Assembly (NCBI GenBank): GCA_902574205.1
Contig: CACGMS010000013.1
Coordinates: forward strand, 1-33,707
Source of the DNA: an uncultured Candidatus Hydrogenedens sp.
GTDB lineage: Bacteria; Myxococcota; UBA4151
Length of the DNA: 33,707 nt
Direction of reading: 5' to 3'
Positions within the stretch are counted from its first letter, which is position 1. Each line of letters starts with the position of its first letter. The notes beneath the pieces are model-generated. The model did no database searches. It was not told the DNA's origin and saw nothing but the letters and a program-made list of their open reading frames with translations. This document shows, one piece after another, positions 24,420 to 32,968 of this stretch. The position numbers were made by a program, and so were the translations under genes.

Positions 24420-25734
24420 GATCCTCAAGGTCATCATAGACAGGAGGGATCTCATCATCGTCCGCAAAGACGTCATCGTCATCAAGAACAGGCGGCGGAT
24501 CAAATTCATCAACGACGAGACCGGTTTGTCCATCGAGTATCGGCTCAATTCCCTCGGCTAACGGGATTTCAACCTCTGGGGCTTGGGTCTTGAAATAGTT
24601 TTGTGCGGCACTGAGCGCATCCTCAATACCTAAGTCGAGATCAGGAAGTTGGTCCCAGTCTCGGTCCAACTGTTCCCAGCGCTCCTCTTTCAGGGAGGTG
24701 TCAGGAAGACCGGACACACCCTTGACCGCCAATGACCACGCAAAATCATCTTCTAGGGAACCTGTTGACGGCTCTTCAGCATCCTCGGGTTCGTTGGTCG
24801 CCACCTCTAAAGAAGTTACGCCCTCAAGGACACGCGATGAACCCCGCTGAACAACTAAAATACCATCTTCAACGAGCGATAAAACGCCTTCGACAGCTCG
24901 GGATCCACCCATCGTCCAAAGCGCCTTGATGTCTCGCTTTCCGTCGATCAGTCGAAAGATCCATGAGATATCATCACTCAGAACACGCAAGCGCTGCAGC
25001 AAACGCTCGGGGTCTGGCTCGAGCGCTCCCTGAGGCGCTCGAACCATCATTTCAGCGCTCCGCAACTCCAGCGCATCAGCTTCAGCGATGATTGCAACAG
25101 CCGAACGAAGTTCTTCACCTTGAGCTGCCTGCTGCCGATCGAACCGATAATTACCGTCCCGCATTCCCAGCAGAACACTCAACGCCTCAGACCCAGTCAA
25201 ACCGCCACAAACAACCAATCCAATCTGTCCACTCCGAACATGGATTTGCCCGGGCATATCAGGAGTATCGATAACGATGACGCCGCTGAGCGAGCTCGAT
25301 GCTATCCGCGTGATATCCTGACGCAAACCTCCTGAAACAAGCGATTTCTGCTTTGATAAAATCGATTCTTGATGGTCTTCGATAATCGTTGAAATTAAAG
25401 CAGCGGCTGCAGGAAATCGTAGTGGTCGCTCAAGGTTGTGAATCTTGTCACCTGCTTCAATCGAGTCGTCATCAACCAATCGTATCAACGCAATTCCTTG
25501 CGATTGCGTGGGCTCGACAATGTCACTTATCCAGTCGATTTTATCCTTTTCACGGCCGAGGTGATCGCCGGAAACCAAGACGGCATGGACGCCGTCGGCG
25601 GTTATAGCATCTGATAAATCGGCAAGATGATTAGGTACGGCCAGTTCAAATCCGGCCTGACGCAAAGCCGAGTCGATAATGCTGCGCTCGAGATCCGCTG
25701 GTCCTACAAGTACCATGCGCCAGACCGTACTCAC
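24394..25734 (-). CDS. N-terminal half of split DUF4388-TPR protein (frameshifted)
   Basis: This 446-aa frame starts with GTG at 25734, with GGGAG five bases upstream. The first 120 residues look like a receiver-type or Rossmann-like domain (WRMVLVGPADLERSIIDSAL, VHAVLVSGDHLG). A DUF4388-type domain follows (about 130-350: LSGVIVIDTPDMPGQIHV, GLVVCGGLTGSEALSVLLGM, DISWIFRLIDGKRDIKALW), found in many Myxococcota regulators. An acidic linker comes last. It ends at a premature TGA after DPPPCSRFC, five codons past the nine-G run. Deleting one G removes that stop and continues into the TPR half. DUF4388 proteins are linked to signalling; no enzyme motif is seen. Confidence 0.85.
   Translation of the reverse strand: MSTVWRMVLVGPADLERSIIDSALRQAGFELAVPNHLADLSDAITADGVHAVLVSGDHLGREKDKIDWISDIVEPTQSQGIALIRLVDDDSIEAGDKIHNLERPLRFPAAAALISTIIEDHQESILSKQKSLVSGGLRQDITRIASSSLSGVIVIDTPDMPGQIHVRSGQIGLVVCGGLTGSEALSVLLGMRDGNYRFDRQQAAQGEELRSAVAIIAEADALELRSAEMMVRAPQGALEPDPERLLQRLRVLSDDISWIFRLIDGKRDIKALWTMGGSRAVEGVLSLVEDGILVVQRGSSRVLEGVTSLEVATNEPEDAEEPSTGSLEDDFAWSLAVKGVSGLPDTSLKEERWEQLDRDWDQLPDLDLGIEDALSAAQNYFKTQAPEVEIPLAEGIEPILDGQTGLVVDEFDPPPVLDDDDVFADDDEIPPVYDDLEDPPPCSRFC
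24412..24420. repeat. Run of nine G at a frameshift site
   Basis: Nine G on the plus strand read as nine C in the gene. With eight, the reading frame joins 25734 to 23565 without a stop; with nine, translation ends at 24394. This is the only place where the two frames fail to match. Confidence 0.95.
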
Positions 25735-25930
25735 TAGTGCTCCCTAAGCTCTACGCACCGCACACAGGTAACGCGCGCGTACACGTTTCCCTAATGGTTA
25801 AAGACAACGCATTGTGGTCGCGCCTTCCCGCTGGACCAAAAAATATGCCGACCTTATTTTTACCTTTTCGGGTTTGCAAAGATGATTTCCGAGGTTAAGC
25901 GAACAGCAACACATTGCCGGAGGGCGCATC
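25735..25930. other. Divergent intergenic region before the glutamate dehydrogenase gene
   Basis: About 195 bp between the DUF4388-TPR gene (minus) and the dehydrogenase gene (plus). It has an A/T-rich stretch around 25838-25872 and a GGAGG seven bases before the dehydrogenase start. I see no clear promoter hexamers, hairpin or small gene. Promoters for both genes must lie here. Confidence 0.6.
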
Positions 25931-27190
25931 ATGGGGCCCTGGGACGATCCGCTTTATCGCACGACACGCGATCTAATCACACGAACTGCCGAACAAGTGG
26001 GTATTGACCCTAATGTTGGCGTTCGCCTTGCTCAACCTGATCGGGCGATTATCGTGAGCATCCCTTTACGACGCGATAATGGTGATGTTGAGGTGTATAC
26101 CGGCTATCGTGTCCAGCACAACGATACACGAGGGCCGTGCAAGGGCGGAATCCGCTTTCATCCGCATGTCAATCTTGGAGAGGTCACTGCCCTCGCCACG
26201 CTGATGACCTTCAAATGTGCGGTGGTCGGTGTCCCCTTAGGCGGCGCTAAAGGTGGTATTTCCATCGATCCTTCGGGGCTTAATCGCGCTGAAATGCAGC
26301 GTCTAACGCGGCGCTACACCACAGAGATTATTAACTTTATCGGGCCCGGTAAGGATATCCCTGCCCCCGATATGGGCACCAATCCGCAAGTCATGGCTTG
26401 GATCATGGATACGTTTAGTATGACCAGCGGCTATGCCGTTCCTGGTGTCGTCACCGGTAAGCCCATCGAGTTAGGTGGTAGCCAAGGTCGTCTTCAAGCG
26501 ACCGGACGAGGTTTGGTTTATACCGTCACCGACGCCGCCGAGCATATCGGACTCGACCTCAAGGGAGCAACTGCGGCGATTCAGGGTTTGGGTAACGTCG
26601 GTTACTGGGCGGCGCGTCGCTTGGCGTATCGCGGGACAAAGATCGTCGCTGCATCCGATGTCACTGGTGCGATCTACAATCCGAAGGGGATCGACCTCAA
26701 AGCTGCCTATGTCCACATGCAAAAAACAGGCGGACTAGCCGGATTTGAAGGTGCGGAGCCCATGGATCCAGATGAACTCTTGACCATGAAGGTCGACGTC
26801 TTGATTCCTGCCGCTTTAGGCGGGGTCATCGATGCGGATATCGCTCGAAAACTGCAGTGCCGTATTCTCGCCGAGGGTGCCAATGGACCAGTCACGAGCG
26901 AGGGCGATGCAATTTTACGGCAGCGGCAAGACGAGATTTTTGTCATTCCAGATCTTCTCGCCAATGCAGGCGGTGTCACGGTCTCATATTTTGAGTGGGT
27001 TCAAGGAACGCAAAACTTCTTTTGGAGCGCAACCGAAGTCAACAAACGCCTACAAACGATTATGGTCACTGCGTTTAAAGAAATTCTCAAAGTGCACAAA
27101 AACGAAGGCCTAGACATGCGCACCGCAGCGATGGCGGTGGGCATGCGTAGAGTCAGCGAAGCCATGCTTTTACGCGGCTTGTTCCCATAG
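25931..27190 (+). CDS. Glutamate dehydrogenase, NAD(P)-dependent
   Basis: A 419-aa Glu/Leu/Phe/Val dehydrogenase, most likely glutamate dehydrogenase, which interconverts glutamate and 2-oxoglutarate plus ammonia. The substrate site shows GPCKGGIRFHP (Lys71), LMTFKCAVVGVPLGGAKGGI with catalytic Lys107, and DIPAPDMGTN. The coenzyme domain has IQGLGNVGYWAARRL followed by ASDVTGAIYNP, with Asp at the end of the second strand, which leans to NAD. The end FEWVQGTQNFFW is typical. The ATG at 25931 has GGAGG seven bases upstream. Length fits the small hexameric class. It converges with the FAD oxidoreductase gene, the stops 3 bp apart. Confidence 0.94.
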   Translation: MGPWDDPLYRTTRDLITRTAEQVGIDPNVGVRLAQPDRAIIVSIPLRRDNGDVEVYTGYRVQHNDTRGPCKGGIRFHPHVNLGEVTALATLMTFKCAVVGVPLGGAKGGISIDPSGLNRAEMQRLTRRYTTEIINFIGPGKDIPAPDMGTNPQVMAWIMDTFSMTSGYAVPGVVTGKPIELGGSQGRLQATGRGLVYTVTDAAEHIGLDLKGATAAIQGLGNVGYWAARRLAYRGTKIVAASDVTGAIYNPKGIDLKAAYVHMQKTGGLAGFEGAEPMDPDELLTMKVDVLIPAALGGVIDADIARKLQCRILAEGANGPVTSEGDAILRQRQDEIFVIPDLLANAGGVTVSYFEWVQGTQNFFWSATEVNKRLQTIMVTAFKEILKVHKNEGLDMRTAAMAVGMRRVSEAMLLRGLFP

Positions 27191-27193
27191 GAT

Positions 27194-28264
27194 TTAAACC
27201 GACCGATTCAACGCCCAGCCGAAAATCTGGGGTTGGCGACGAAAAAGAGCAAAGACGAACTTTCGAAGCGTCGGGTGCTTATGCAAAAGCAGCAGCAAAT
27301 GGGTAAGTCTGCGTTTACTTCGAAGCGTTGCCCAAAGTTGGCGCTCTAACCCAGGAACAGCACCGTTTGGAATACCGGTCTCAAAGGCGCTCGCGAGTAA
27401 GCTTGCCTGCGCAAAGCCGGCGCTTAACCCCTCGCCGCTGATGCCATCAAAAAAGGCGAGTGCATCCCCAACAAAACACCCATCTTCAAAGGTGGATCGT
27501 CGCGCCGAAACAGCCATTCGCCCGATTCCACGACCGGCGCTTGATGGTTCAGCGCCATCGAACCGACCGCGCAAGCCATCAAAACGATCCAGCCAACGCC
27601 ATAAACGGCTCGGTCCCTTAGGGATCTCAACACCTTGACGCCAGAGCAAAGCAACGCCGAGTTGCTTTGGTCCGACCGGCGTCAAATACGCCTCGTAGCC
27701 CATGCCCCAATGGACCTCAACATAAGGGCTCGGCGGTTCAATATTGAGGTGCTGACGCCACCCCAGCCGATCCACATTCATTGGTGGTTTGCCGGTGAGA
27801 CCGAGCTGCTCACGCAACGCTGATCGCGGTCCATCTGCAACCACAACGTAGCGCGCATCCAAGCTCCCTTGCGGAGTCTCAAGTCGCCAGCCCTTATCAA
27901 TTTTTGACATCCCACTGACGGCTTCGTGCGGTCGCAAATCGACCTGCGTCGAGCAGGCGCTATGCAAGGCTTCGCTCAATACGGTGCGCCGAACCCCGAG
28001 TGCAGGTTTGTGACCGAAAATACCACGAAACGACCCGATACGCGCATCGTGGTACTCAATACCCTTAATCGGCATGCCTGCGGGATTAACTCCCAACGCT
28101 TGAAGATGAGCGAGGCCATCCGGTAAGATCCCCTCGCCGCAGGCGCGATCCTGCGGCCAGTCGTTGCGCTCCAAAACGCAAACATCACGCCCTACCTTCG
28201 CCAAGGCTAGCGCCGCAGCCAAACCGGCTGGACCTCCACCAACAACTGCGATTTCGGTCTTCAT
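27194..28264 (-). CDS. FAD-dependent oxidoreductase of the polyketide operon
   Basis: A 356-aa FAD-binding protein of the geranylgeranyl-reductase/PHBH-like fold. It has the N-terminal dinucleotide motif VVGGGPAGLAAALALA, the step ERNDWPQDRACGEGILPDG, a second FAD motif VVADGPRSALR, and GDALAFFDGISGEGLSAGF near the C-terminus. Such enzymes reduce prenyl or polyene chains or hydroxylate aromatics. In Streptomyces a related flavoenzyme (SrsC) hydroxylates alkylresorcinols made by a type III PKS, which fits this operon. Its ATG overlaps the FAAL stop (ATGA), so it is the last gene. Whether it is a hydroxylase or reductase cannot be told from sequence alone. Confidence 0.87.
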   Translation of the reverse strand: MKTEIAVVGGGPAGLAAALALAKVGRDVCVLERNDWPQDRACGEGILPDGLAHLQALGVNPAGMPIKGIEYHDARIGSFRGIFGHKPALGVRRTVLSEALHSACSTQVDLRPHEAVSGMSKIDKGWRLETPQGSLDARYVVVADGPRSALREQLGLTGKPPMNVDRLGWRQHLNIEPPSPYVEVHWGMGYEAYLTPVGPKQLGVALLWRQGVEIPKGPSRLWRWLDRFDGLRGRFDGAEPSSAGRGIGRMAVSARRSTFEDGCFVGDALAFFDGISGEGLSAGFAQASLLASAFETGIPNGAVPGLERQLWATLRSKRRLTHLLLLLHKHPTLRKFVFALFRRQPQIFGWALNRSV

Positions 28265-29973
28265 CTGCGTCGCATGAGCAGTTTACGTCGCCCAGCAAAA
28301 GTCTCAGCGAGCAAGCGCAAAACACCCGGCCGGTCTGGTGCACTGAGTACTTCGTCAAGCCATCGTTGCCTGGCTTCGCTACGGCGGATCTTACCCGAGG
28401 ATGTGCGAGGGAGGGCACCCGCTGGGAGAACCTCGACAGCAGCAGGATTGAGACCGGTGGTGCCGCGGACTGCCTGTCGCATCGCAACAAGCGTCTCTTC
28501 GCCCACTGTCCCGTGGGCTTCTGCTAGCAAAACCACCGCTTCCTCCTCATCGACGGTCACCGCAAACGCAGCATTACAGCCTGATCTCAAGCCTTCTATA
28601 CCATCAATTGCTTGCTCGATCACGGCTGGGTCGTGATTACGCCCTCGAAGAATGATCAAATCCTTGGCGCGCCCAGTGAGATACAGTTCGCCATCCCACA
28701 TAAAGCCCTCGTCACCGGTATCAAGCCAACCATCGACTAGGATCTCAGAAGTGGCTTCAGGATCATCCAAATAGCCTTGCATGATCCCGGGCCCGTGCGC
28801 CCAAACACGACCGACTCGACCTTCCTCAAGGACCGTCCCGCCCTCGCAGATCTTGACCGAATGATTCGGAATAGGCTTACCTACACTAACCCACTCATAG
28901 CCACCATCTAAAGGTTCAAAGAGCCTGTTTTTCTCGATGCTTTCACGACTACCTGAAAGCCGAGTAAAAGGTGTGCTCAAATCCGTAAAAGTGACGGCTA
29001 GCGTGGCTTCGGCTAAGCCGTAAACTGGCGTTAGAGCCTCAGGACGCAAGCCCACCTGACCAAAGCGCTCGACAAAACGGTCTAAGGTCGCAGGATGCAC
29101 CGGCTCAGCGCCGCACAAAGCGACCATCCAGTGACTTAAATCCAGCCCTTCTAAATCATCCACGCGATCAGCGCACAGCCCAAAAGCAAAATTCGGGGCG
29201 ACCGAAATCGTTGCCTTACTCTCGGATAATGCCTCAAGCCAAAGGCGCGGTCTTGCAATAAAGCGTTCAGGCGGTAACAAGGTCAGCGTACCTGGTGTAA
29301 TCAGTGCCGTCACCAAAGCACCAATCAGACCCATGTCATGATACAAAGGTAGCCAACTCACACCCGAATGCTGCTTCGGGTCCCCCGGAAACGTACTCAT
29401 GATCGATTCCGCATTGGCGATCATATTGTAATGACTCAAACCGACCGGTTTAGGATCACCGGTCGTACCCGAACTAAACTGCACAAAGGCGAGATCGTCG
29501 ACGCTGGGAACAGCATCAAATTGTGGCGGTTTGGAGTCAAGTAAATCGGCAACCTTGAGCGCACCAAGCGGGGTTTGAGCTGCGGTTGTTGGGTGCCCGA
29601 CCAAACCCAGTAGGCGCTTATCTGTCAGGACTAATTTTGCAGGCAACCGACGCAGCATTGCCGCTGTTCGCTGCTTCCATTCGGACAACAACCCGAGCCG
29701 AACAGGTGGGTACAAAGCCGACGGAATCGCTCCGGCAAACAAGACACCAAAGAACGCATCATAAAAATGAATCGAAGTCGGCAAGATGAGCGCCACACGA
29801 TCACCGGCCTGAACGCCTCGCGCTTGCAACGCGCCGGCCACGCGCCGTGCACGCTCAAGAACCTCTGGATATCGATACGCAGTGACTCGCCCTGGGCGAT
29901 CTTGAAAGCGTAACTCGATATCCTGACCAGCGGCATAACGCAGCGCTTCAACCAATGTTTTAGGTCGATTCAT
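28261..29973 (-). CDS. Fatty-acyl-AMP ligase (FAAL-like)
   Basis: A 570-aa member of the ANL adenylating superfamily. Visible motifs are FSSGTTGDPKPVGLSH (166-181), the FAAL-typical WLPLYHDMGLIGAL, VYGLAEATLAV, GWLDTGDEGFMWDGELYLTGRAKDLII and the C-terminal PRTSSGKIRR with the adenylation Lys. The WLPLYHDMG step and the adjoining ACP gene suggest it activates a fatty acid as acyl-AMP and loads it on the ACP, rather than making acyl-CoA. The ATG at 29971-29973 lies inside the last 14 bases of the ACP gene. It would supply the starter unit for the type III PKS. FAAL versus acyl-CoA ligase cannot be fully settled without checking the insertion loop. Confidence 0.9.
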   Translation of the reverse strand: MNRPKTLVEALRYAAGQDIELRFQDRPGRVTAYRYPEVLERARRVAGALQARGVQAGDRVALILPTSIHFYDAFFGVLFAGAIPSALYPPVRLGLLSEWKQRTAAMLRRLPAKLVLTDKRLLGLVGHPTTAAQTPLGALKVADLLDSKPPQFDAVPSVDDLAFVQFSSGTTGDPKPVGLSHYNMIANAESIMSTFPGDPKQHSGVSWLPLYHDMGLIGALVTALITPGTLTLLPPERFIARPRLWLEALSESKATISVAPNFAFGLCADRVDDLEGLDLSHWMVALCGAEPVHPATLDRFVERFGQVGLRPEALTPVYGLAEATLAVTFTDLSTPFTRLSGSRESIEKNRLFEPLDGGYEWVSVGKPIPNHSVKICEGGTVLEEGRVGRVWAHGPGIMQGYLDDPEATSEILVDGWLDTGDEGFMWDGELYLTGRAKDLIILRGRNHDPAVIEQAIDGIEGLRSGCNAAFAVTVDEEEAVVLLAEAHGTVGEETLVAMRQAVRGTTGLNPAAVEVLPAGALPRTSSGKIRRSEARQRWLDEVLSAPDRPGVLRLLAETFAGRRKLLMRRR

Positions 29974-30211
29974 GTCGCTCCTTGAGACGCTCTTCTACCA
30001 AGCCCACCAAATCGCCAACGGTTTGCGGTGGCTGATCAGGCGGTTCTTCAAGACACAGATCAAAGTAATTTTCAGTTTCTAGGGCTAAGGTCAGCAAACC
30101 CATCGAATCCAAACCGAGATCCTCTTGAAACCGAGAGCTTTCACTAACCGGGTCAGTAATCCCGCAATGTTCGGCTAAGATGGTGCGGATCGCATCGATC
30201 GTCGAACTCAT
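29960..30211 (-). CDS. Acyl carrier protein
   Basis: An 83-aa ACP with the phosphopantetheine attachment motif DLGLDSMGLLTLALETEN, Ser36 as the modified residue. The rest is acidic helices, with a Pro-rich loop (LEEPPDQPPQ) before the last helix. It overlaps the methyltransferase gene as ATGA and the FAAL gene by 14 bases. A dedicated ACP between a FAAL and a type III PKS fits a carrier of the activated fatty acid. It is too diverged from housekeeping AcpP to be its main copy. Confidence 0.9.
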   Translation of the reverse strand: MSSTIDAIRTILAEHCGITDPVSESSRFQEDLGLDSMGLLTLALETENYFDLCLEEPPDQPPQTVGDLVGLVEERLKERHEST

Positions 30212-30717
30212 CCGCCCAATGCCTCCTCTTCAACTGCGATCCGATGGCGCAGCAAAAGCGCATTGGCGATCGTAAAGAAGACCGCTGTACGCCAACCACC
30301 AAAGACCAAAGGCAGCGCAAAGATCTCGAGGACCACACCCACATAATTGGGGTGACGAACATGAGTAAATGCGCCCGTCGTAATGAGCGGCTCATTGGGT
30401 AGGACCAATACCCGCGCCGTCCAACGCTCGCCCAACGAGCGCATGGCTAAAAGGCGCAAGGTTTGCCCGATGACTACCAAGACCAACATACCGACTGCGA
30501 GAAACGGGTGTGGCGGTCCAGAAACCAACCAGATGGCTTCGCCTGCGCAAGCGAACAACCACGTGGTGTGCAAAGCCACCATGACCGGAAAGTGACCGGC
30601 GCCGAATTCTTGCGCGCCCCGCTCTCGCAAAGCCTTCTCATGGCGCCTTGATCGAGCCGTCTCAGCCAGGCGCTGGATCGCAACCAAGCCGACTAAAGCC
30701 AAATAACACGTAAGCAT
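30208..30717 (-). CDS. Isoprenylcysteine-methyltransferase-family membrane methyltransferase
   Basis: A 169-aa integral membrane protein with four or five hydrophobic helices (MLTCYLALVGLVAIQRLAE, VALHTTWLFACAGEAIWLV, FLAVGMLVLVVIGQTLRLLA, ALPLVFGGWRTAVFFTIANA). The ICMT/PEMT-type motif THVRHPNYVGVVLEI plus a late Glu pair (EEEALGG) marks the SAM-binding site. In Bacillus the related BpsB methylates alkylpyrones made by the type III PKS BpsA from the adjacent gene. The same pairing here (3 bp from the PKS stop) argues for O-methylation of the polyketide product. Prenyl-cysteine methylation is unlikely in this setting. Confidence 0.87.
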   Translation of the reverse strand: MLTCYLALVGLVAIQRLAETARSRRHEKALRERGAQEFGAGHFPVMVALHTTWLFACAGEAIWLVSGPPHPFLAVGMLVLVVIGQTLRLLAMRSLGERWTARVLVLPNEPLITTGAFTHVRHPNYVGVVLEIFALPLVFGGWRTAVFFTIANALLLRHRIAVEEEALGG

Positions 30718-30720
30718 CGA

Positions 30721-31782
30721 CTACCGTGCCTCAAGCAAACACAACTCGGCGCAAAACGCAGGGCCAAAGGCAAAGAGGAGTCCTTTAGAGGCCGACTCAA
30801 AGCCATCACTAATCGCGTCGGCTAGTACAAACAAAACCGACGTGCTGCTCATGTTTCCGTAGCGCGCTAAACTCTCCCAACTGCGGGCGAAGTCCTCATC
30901 GGTCAACCCAAGCGCTTGAGCTGCACTGCGCAGGACTTTTGGTCCGCCGGGGTGCCCGACAAAGAAGCCCAAATCACGACGCTGAAGATCACACTGGGCT
31001 AAAATCGCATCCAAGGCGCCAGGCATCTCTGCCGCCACCGTTTCGGCGACCGATGGAGCGAGCACCACCTTAAATCCCGAATCGACCACATCCCAGCCCA
31101 TAATCCGCTCGCTGTCAGGAATGAAGTGCGATCGCGTCGCCGCCACCCGAACCGGTGATTGGTGAGCAAGCGGGTGCTCATCACCGACCATCACCACCGC
31201 TGCACCCCCGTCGCCAAAGAGCCCAGAAGCGACAATATTGGCGACACTCAGATCCTCTTTTTGTAAGGTCAAACTGCACAACTCGACGGACACAAAGACA
31301 GCCGCTGCCTTGGGGTGACCTTTCAAGAAATCGGCGACCCGATTTATGCCTGCGGCGCCGGCTAAGCAGCCTAAACCAAACAAGGGCATTCGCCGAGTTG
31401 TTCGTTTGAAGGGCAGTTGATTCATGACCCGAGCGTCCAGACTCGGTACGGCGATACCCGTCACGGTGGTGCTCGCGATCAAATCAATTTCGTCGGCGCC
31501 AAGCCCTGCTTGCTCAAGCGCACCGCCAACCGCTTTGGCAGCGAGGGGTACCGCAACCTCGAGCCACGCATCGTTGTGATCGCCAAGCCCTTGAAGTTCG
31601 TCGTAACGTTCCATCGGCAGCGCCAGATGGCGTCCGCCAACCAAAACATTCTTTTGGAATTTGGCGATCCGTTCCGGGTTAGCATAACGCGTCCCCCATC
31701 GCTCCATCAACGCGGCGATCAACTGGTCTTGGTCGTAAAAGTTATCGGGTAGGGCGGTCTGAACGGATAATATATTTGGCAT
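30721..31782 (-). CDS. Type III polyketide synthase
   Basis: A 353-aa chalcone-synthase-family type III PKS. The catalytic triad is complete: Cys139 in LFGLGCLAGAAG, His277 in FFVGHPGGPKVL and Asn310 in RYGNMSSTSVL; the C-terminal AFGPAFCAELCLLE is standard. Bacterial enzymes of this type extend a long fatty acyl starter with malonyl units into alkylresorcinols or alkylpyrones. The neighbouring FAAL, ACP, methyltransferase and flavoenzyme fit that route. The ATG at 31782 has no strong ribosome-binding site. It lies 34 bp after apbE on the same strand. Product type and chain length cannot be read from the sequence. Confidence 0.94.
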   Translation of the reverse strand: MPNILSVQTALPDNFYDQDQLIAALMERWGTRYANPERIAKFQKNVLVGGRHLALPMERYDELQGLGDHNDAWLEVAVPLAAKAVGGALEQAGLGADEIDLIASTTVTGIAVPSLDARVMNQLPFKRTTRRMPLFGLGCLAGAAGINRVADFLKGHPKAAAVFVSVELCSLTLQKEDLSVANIVASGLFGDGGAAVVMVGDEHPLAHQSPVRVAATRSHFIPDSERIMGWDVVDSGFKVVLAPSVAETVAAEMPGALDAILAQCDLQRRDLGFFVGHPGGPKVLRSAAQALGLTDEDFARSWESLARYGNMSSTSVLFVLADAISDGFESASKGLLFAFGPAFCAELCLLEAR

Positions 31783-31816
31783 GGTCAGTCGACTGTGGTG
31801 GCTTCTATAAAAAGCG

Positions 31817-32932
31817 TCAATCCGCCTTTTTCTGAATCAGATATTTACCCATATTTCTCGACGTGATCTGACGCCACCCTTTTGGCTGACGCTCAAGGAA
31901 AAGAGCATCGACCCTTGGTATGGAATTAACCAGCGCCAATCCATCCCTTACCCCCATCACCATCAACGCCGTCGCATAGGCATCAGCGGTGATACAGTCC
32001 TGCGCCACGACGGTCACACTGGCCAAACCATGCTCCACAGGAACGCCCGTTCTCGGGTCGATAATATGTTGTACTCGACGACCATTTTCGATGCGAAATT
32101 GACGATAGTCGCCGCTGGTCGCCATCGCCTTATTCATCAGCTTGACGATCGCTGCAAAATCCTGGCCGGGCTTAGCGCCATCGACTGGCGCATCTACCGC
32201 CAACTTCCATGGACCACCCTGAGCACGGGATCCCCAAGCCACCACTTCACCACCGATTTCAACCATCCCGTGTTGCGCGCCTTGAGCGCGCACAATCGCA
32301 GCGATACGATCCGCTGCATAGCCTTTAGCGATTGCACTAAGATCCAGACTGAGGCCAGGCTGGTTTTTGACCAACTGGCCCTGCGCATTCCATCTTAATT
32401 TCGAATACCCAACCATTTGGCGAGCAGCATTGACCAAAGATGGAGTTGGTGGCTCCTTGTGCGCCTTCGCACCAAAGCCCCAAAGACGAATCAACGGCGC
32501 TACGGTAGGATCGAAAGCGCCTTGGGTATGGCGGGCGACTTGGAAACTGCGTTTGATCACCTCAACGGATTGATCATCGAAACGATAGGCACCAGCATCA
32601 CCTGTATTAAACTTCGATATGTCGCTGTCTTTTCGCCAAGTCGACATGCCCTGATTAATTGACTCAAACTCGGCTTCAATCAAAGGAAGCAATTGCGTTT
32701 GGTCAACCTGAGCGCCTCGCGCTTTGAGCATCCAACGGGTGCCAAAGATACGACCTTCAAGCTTGATGTCTTGAACCGTAACCTTCCTGTCGATGCTGTT
32801 AGGCTCGGTCTGAAAGGTGGGATCGTTCGTTGACGAACAGCCGACCATACTCGCGACCAGTGCTATCCCCACCCACCACCGTGGATTAGGGCTGGAAGAA
32901 AATCGGCTCTCAGGCCAAAAACAAGGTAGCAT
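31817..32932 (-). CDS. apbE: ApbE-family FAD:protein FMN transferase, lipoprotein
   Basis: A 371-aa ApbE protein. It attaches FMN covalently to Thr or Ser of periplasmic or membrane redox subunits, using FAD as donor. The N-terminus has a hydrophobic stretch and lipobox (ALVASMVGC, Cys32), which fits a periplasmic lipoprotein. Family motifs are MSTWRKDSDISKFN, SLDLSAIAKGYAADRI (FAD site), EIGGEVVAWG, ATSGDYRQF, HIIDPRTGVP and TADAYATALMVMG with the metal-binding Asp317. The ATG at 32932 has GGAGG four bases upstream. No RnfG, NqrC or FMN-binding-domain target is in this window. Transcribed ahead of the type III PKS, which may be coincidence. Confidence 0.93.
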   Translation of the reverse strand: MLPCFWPESRFSSSPNPRWWVGIALVASMVGCSSTNDPTFQTEPNSIDRKVTVQDIKLEGRIFGTRWMLKARGAQVDQTQLLPLIEAEFESINQGMSTWRKDSDISKFNTGDAGAYRFDDQSVEVIKRSFQVARHTQGAFDPTVAPLIRLWGFGAKAHKEPPTPSLVNAARQMVGYSKLRWNAQGQLVKNQPGLSLDLSAIAKGYAADRIAAIVRAQGAQHGMVEIGGEVVAWGSRAQGGPWKLAVDAPVDGAKPGQDFAAIVKLMNKAMATSGDYRQFRIENGRRVQHIIDPRTGVPVEHGLASVTVVAQDCITADAYATALMVMGVRDGLALVNSIPRVDALFLERQPKGWRQITSRNMGKYLIQKKAD

Positions 32933-32968
32933 ATTGCCTCCACATCACGCGCACTCAAGGAGTATCAC

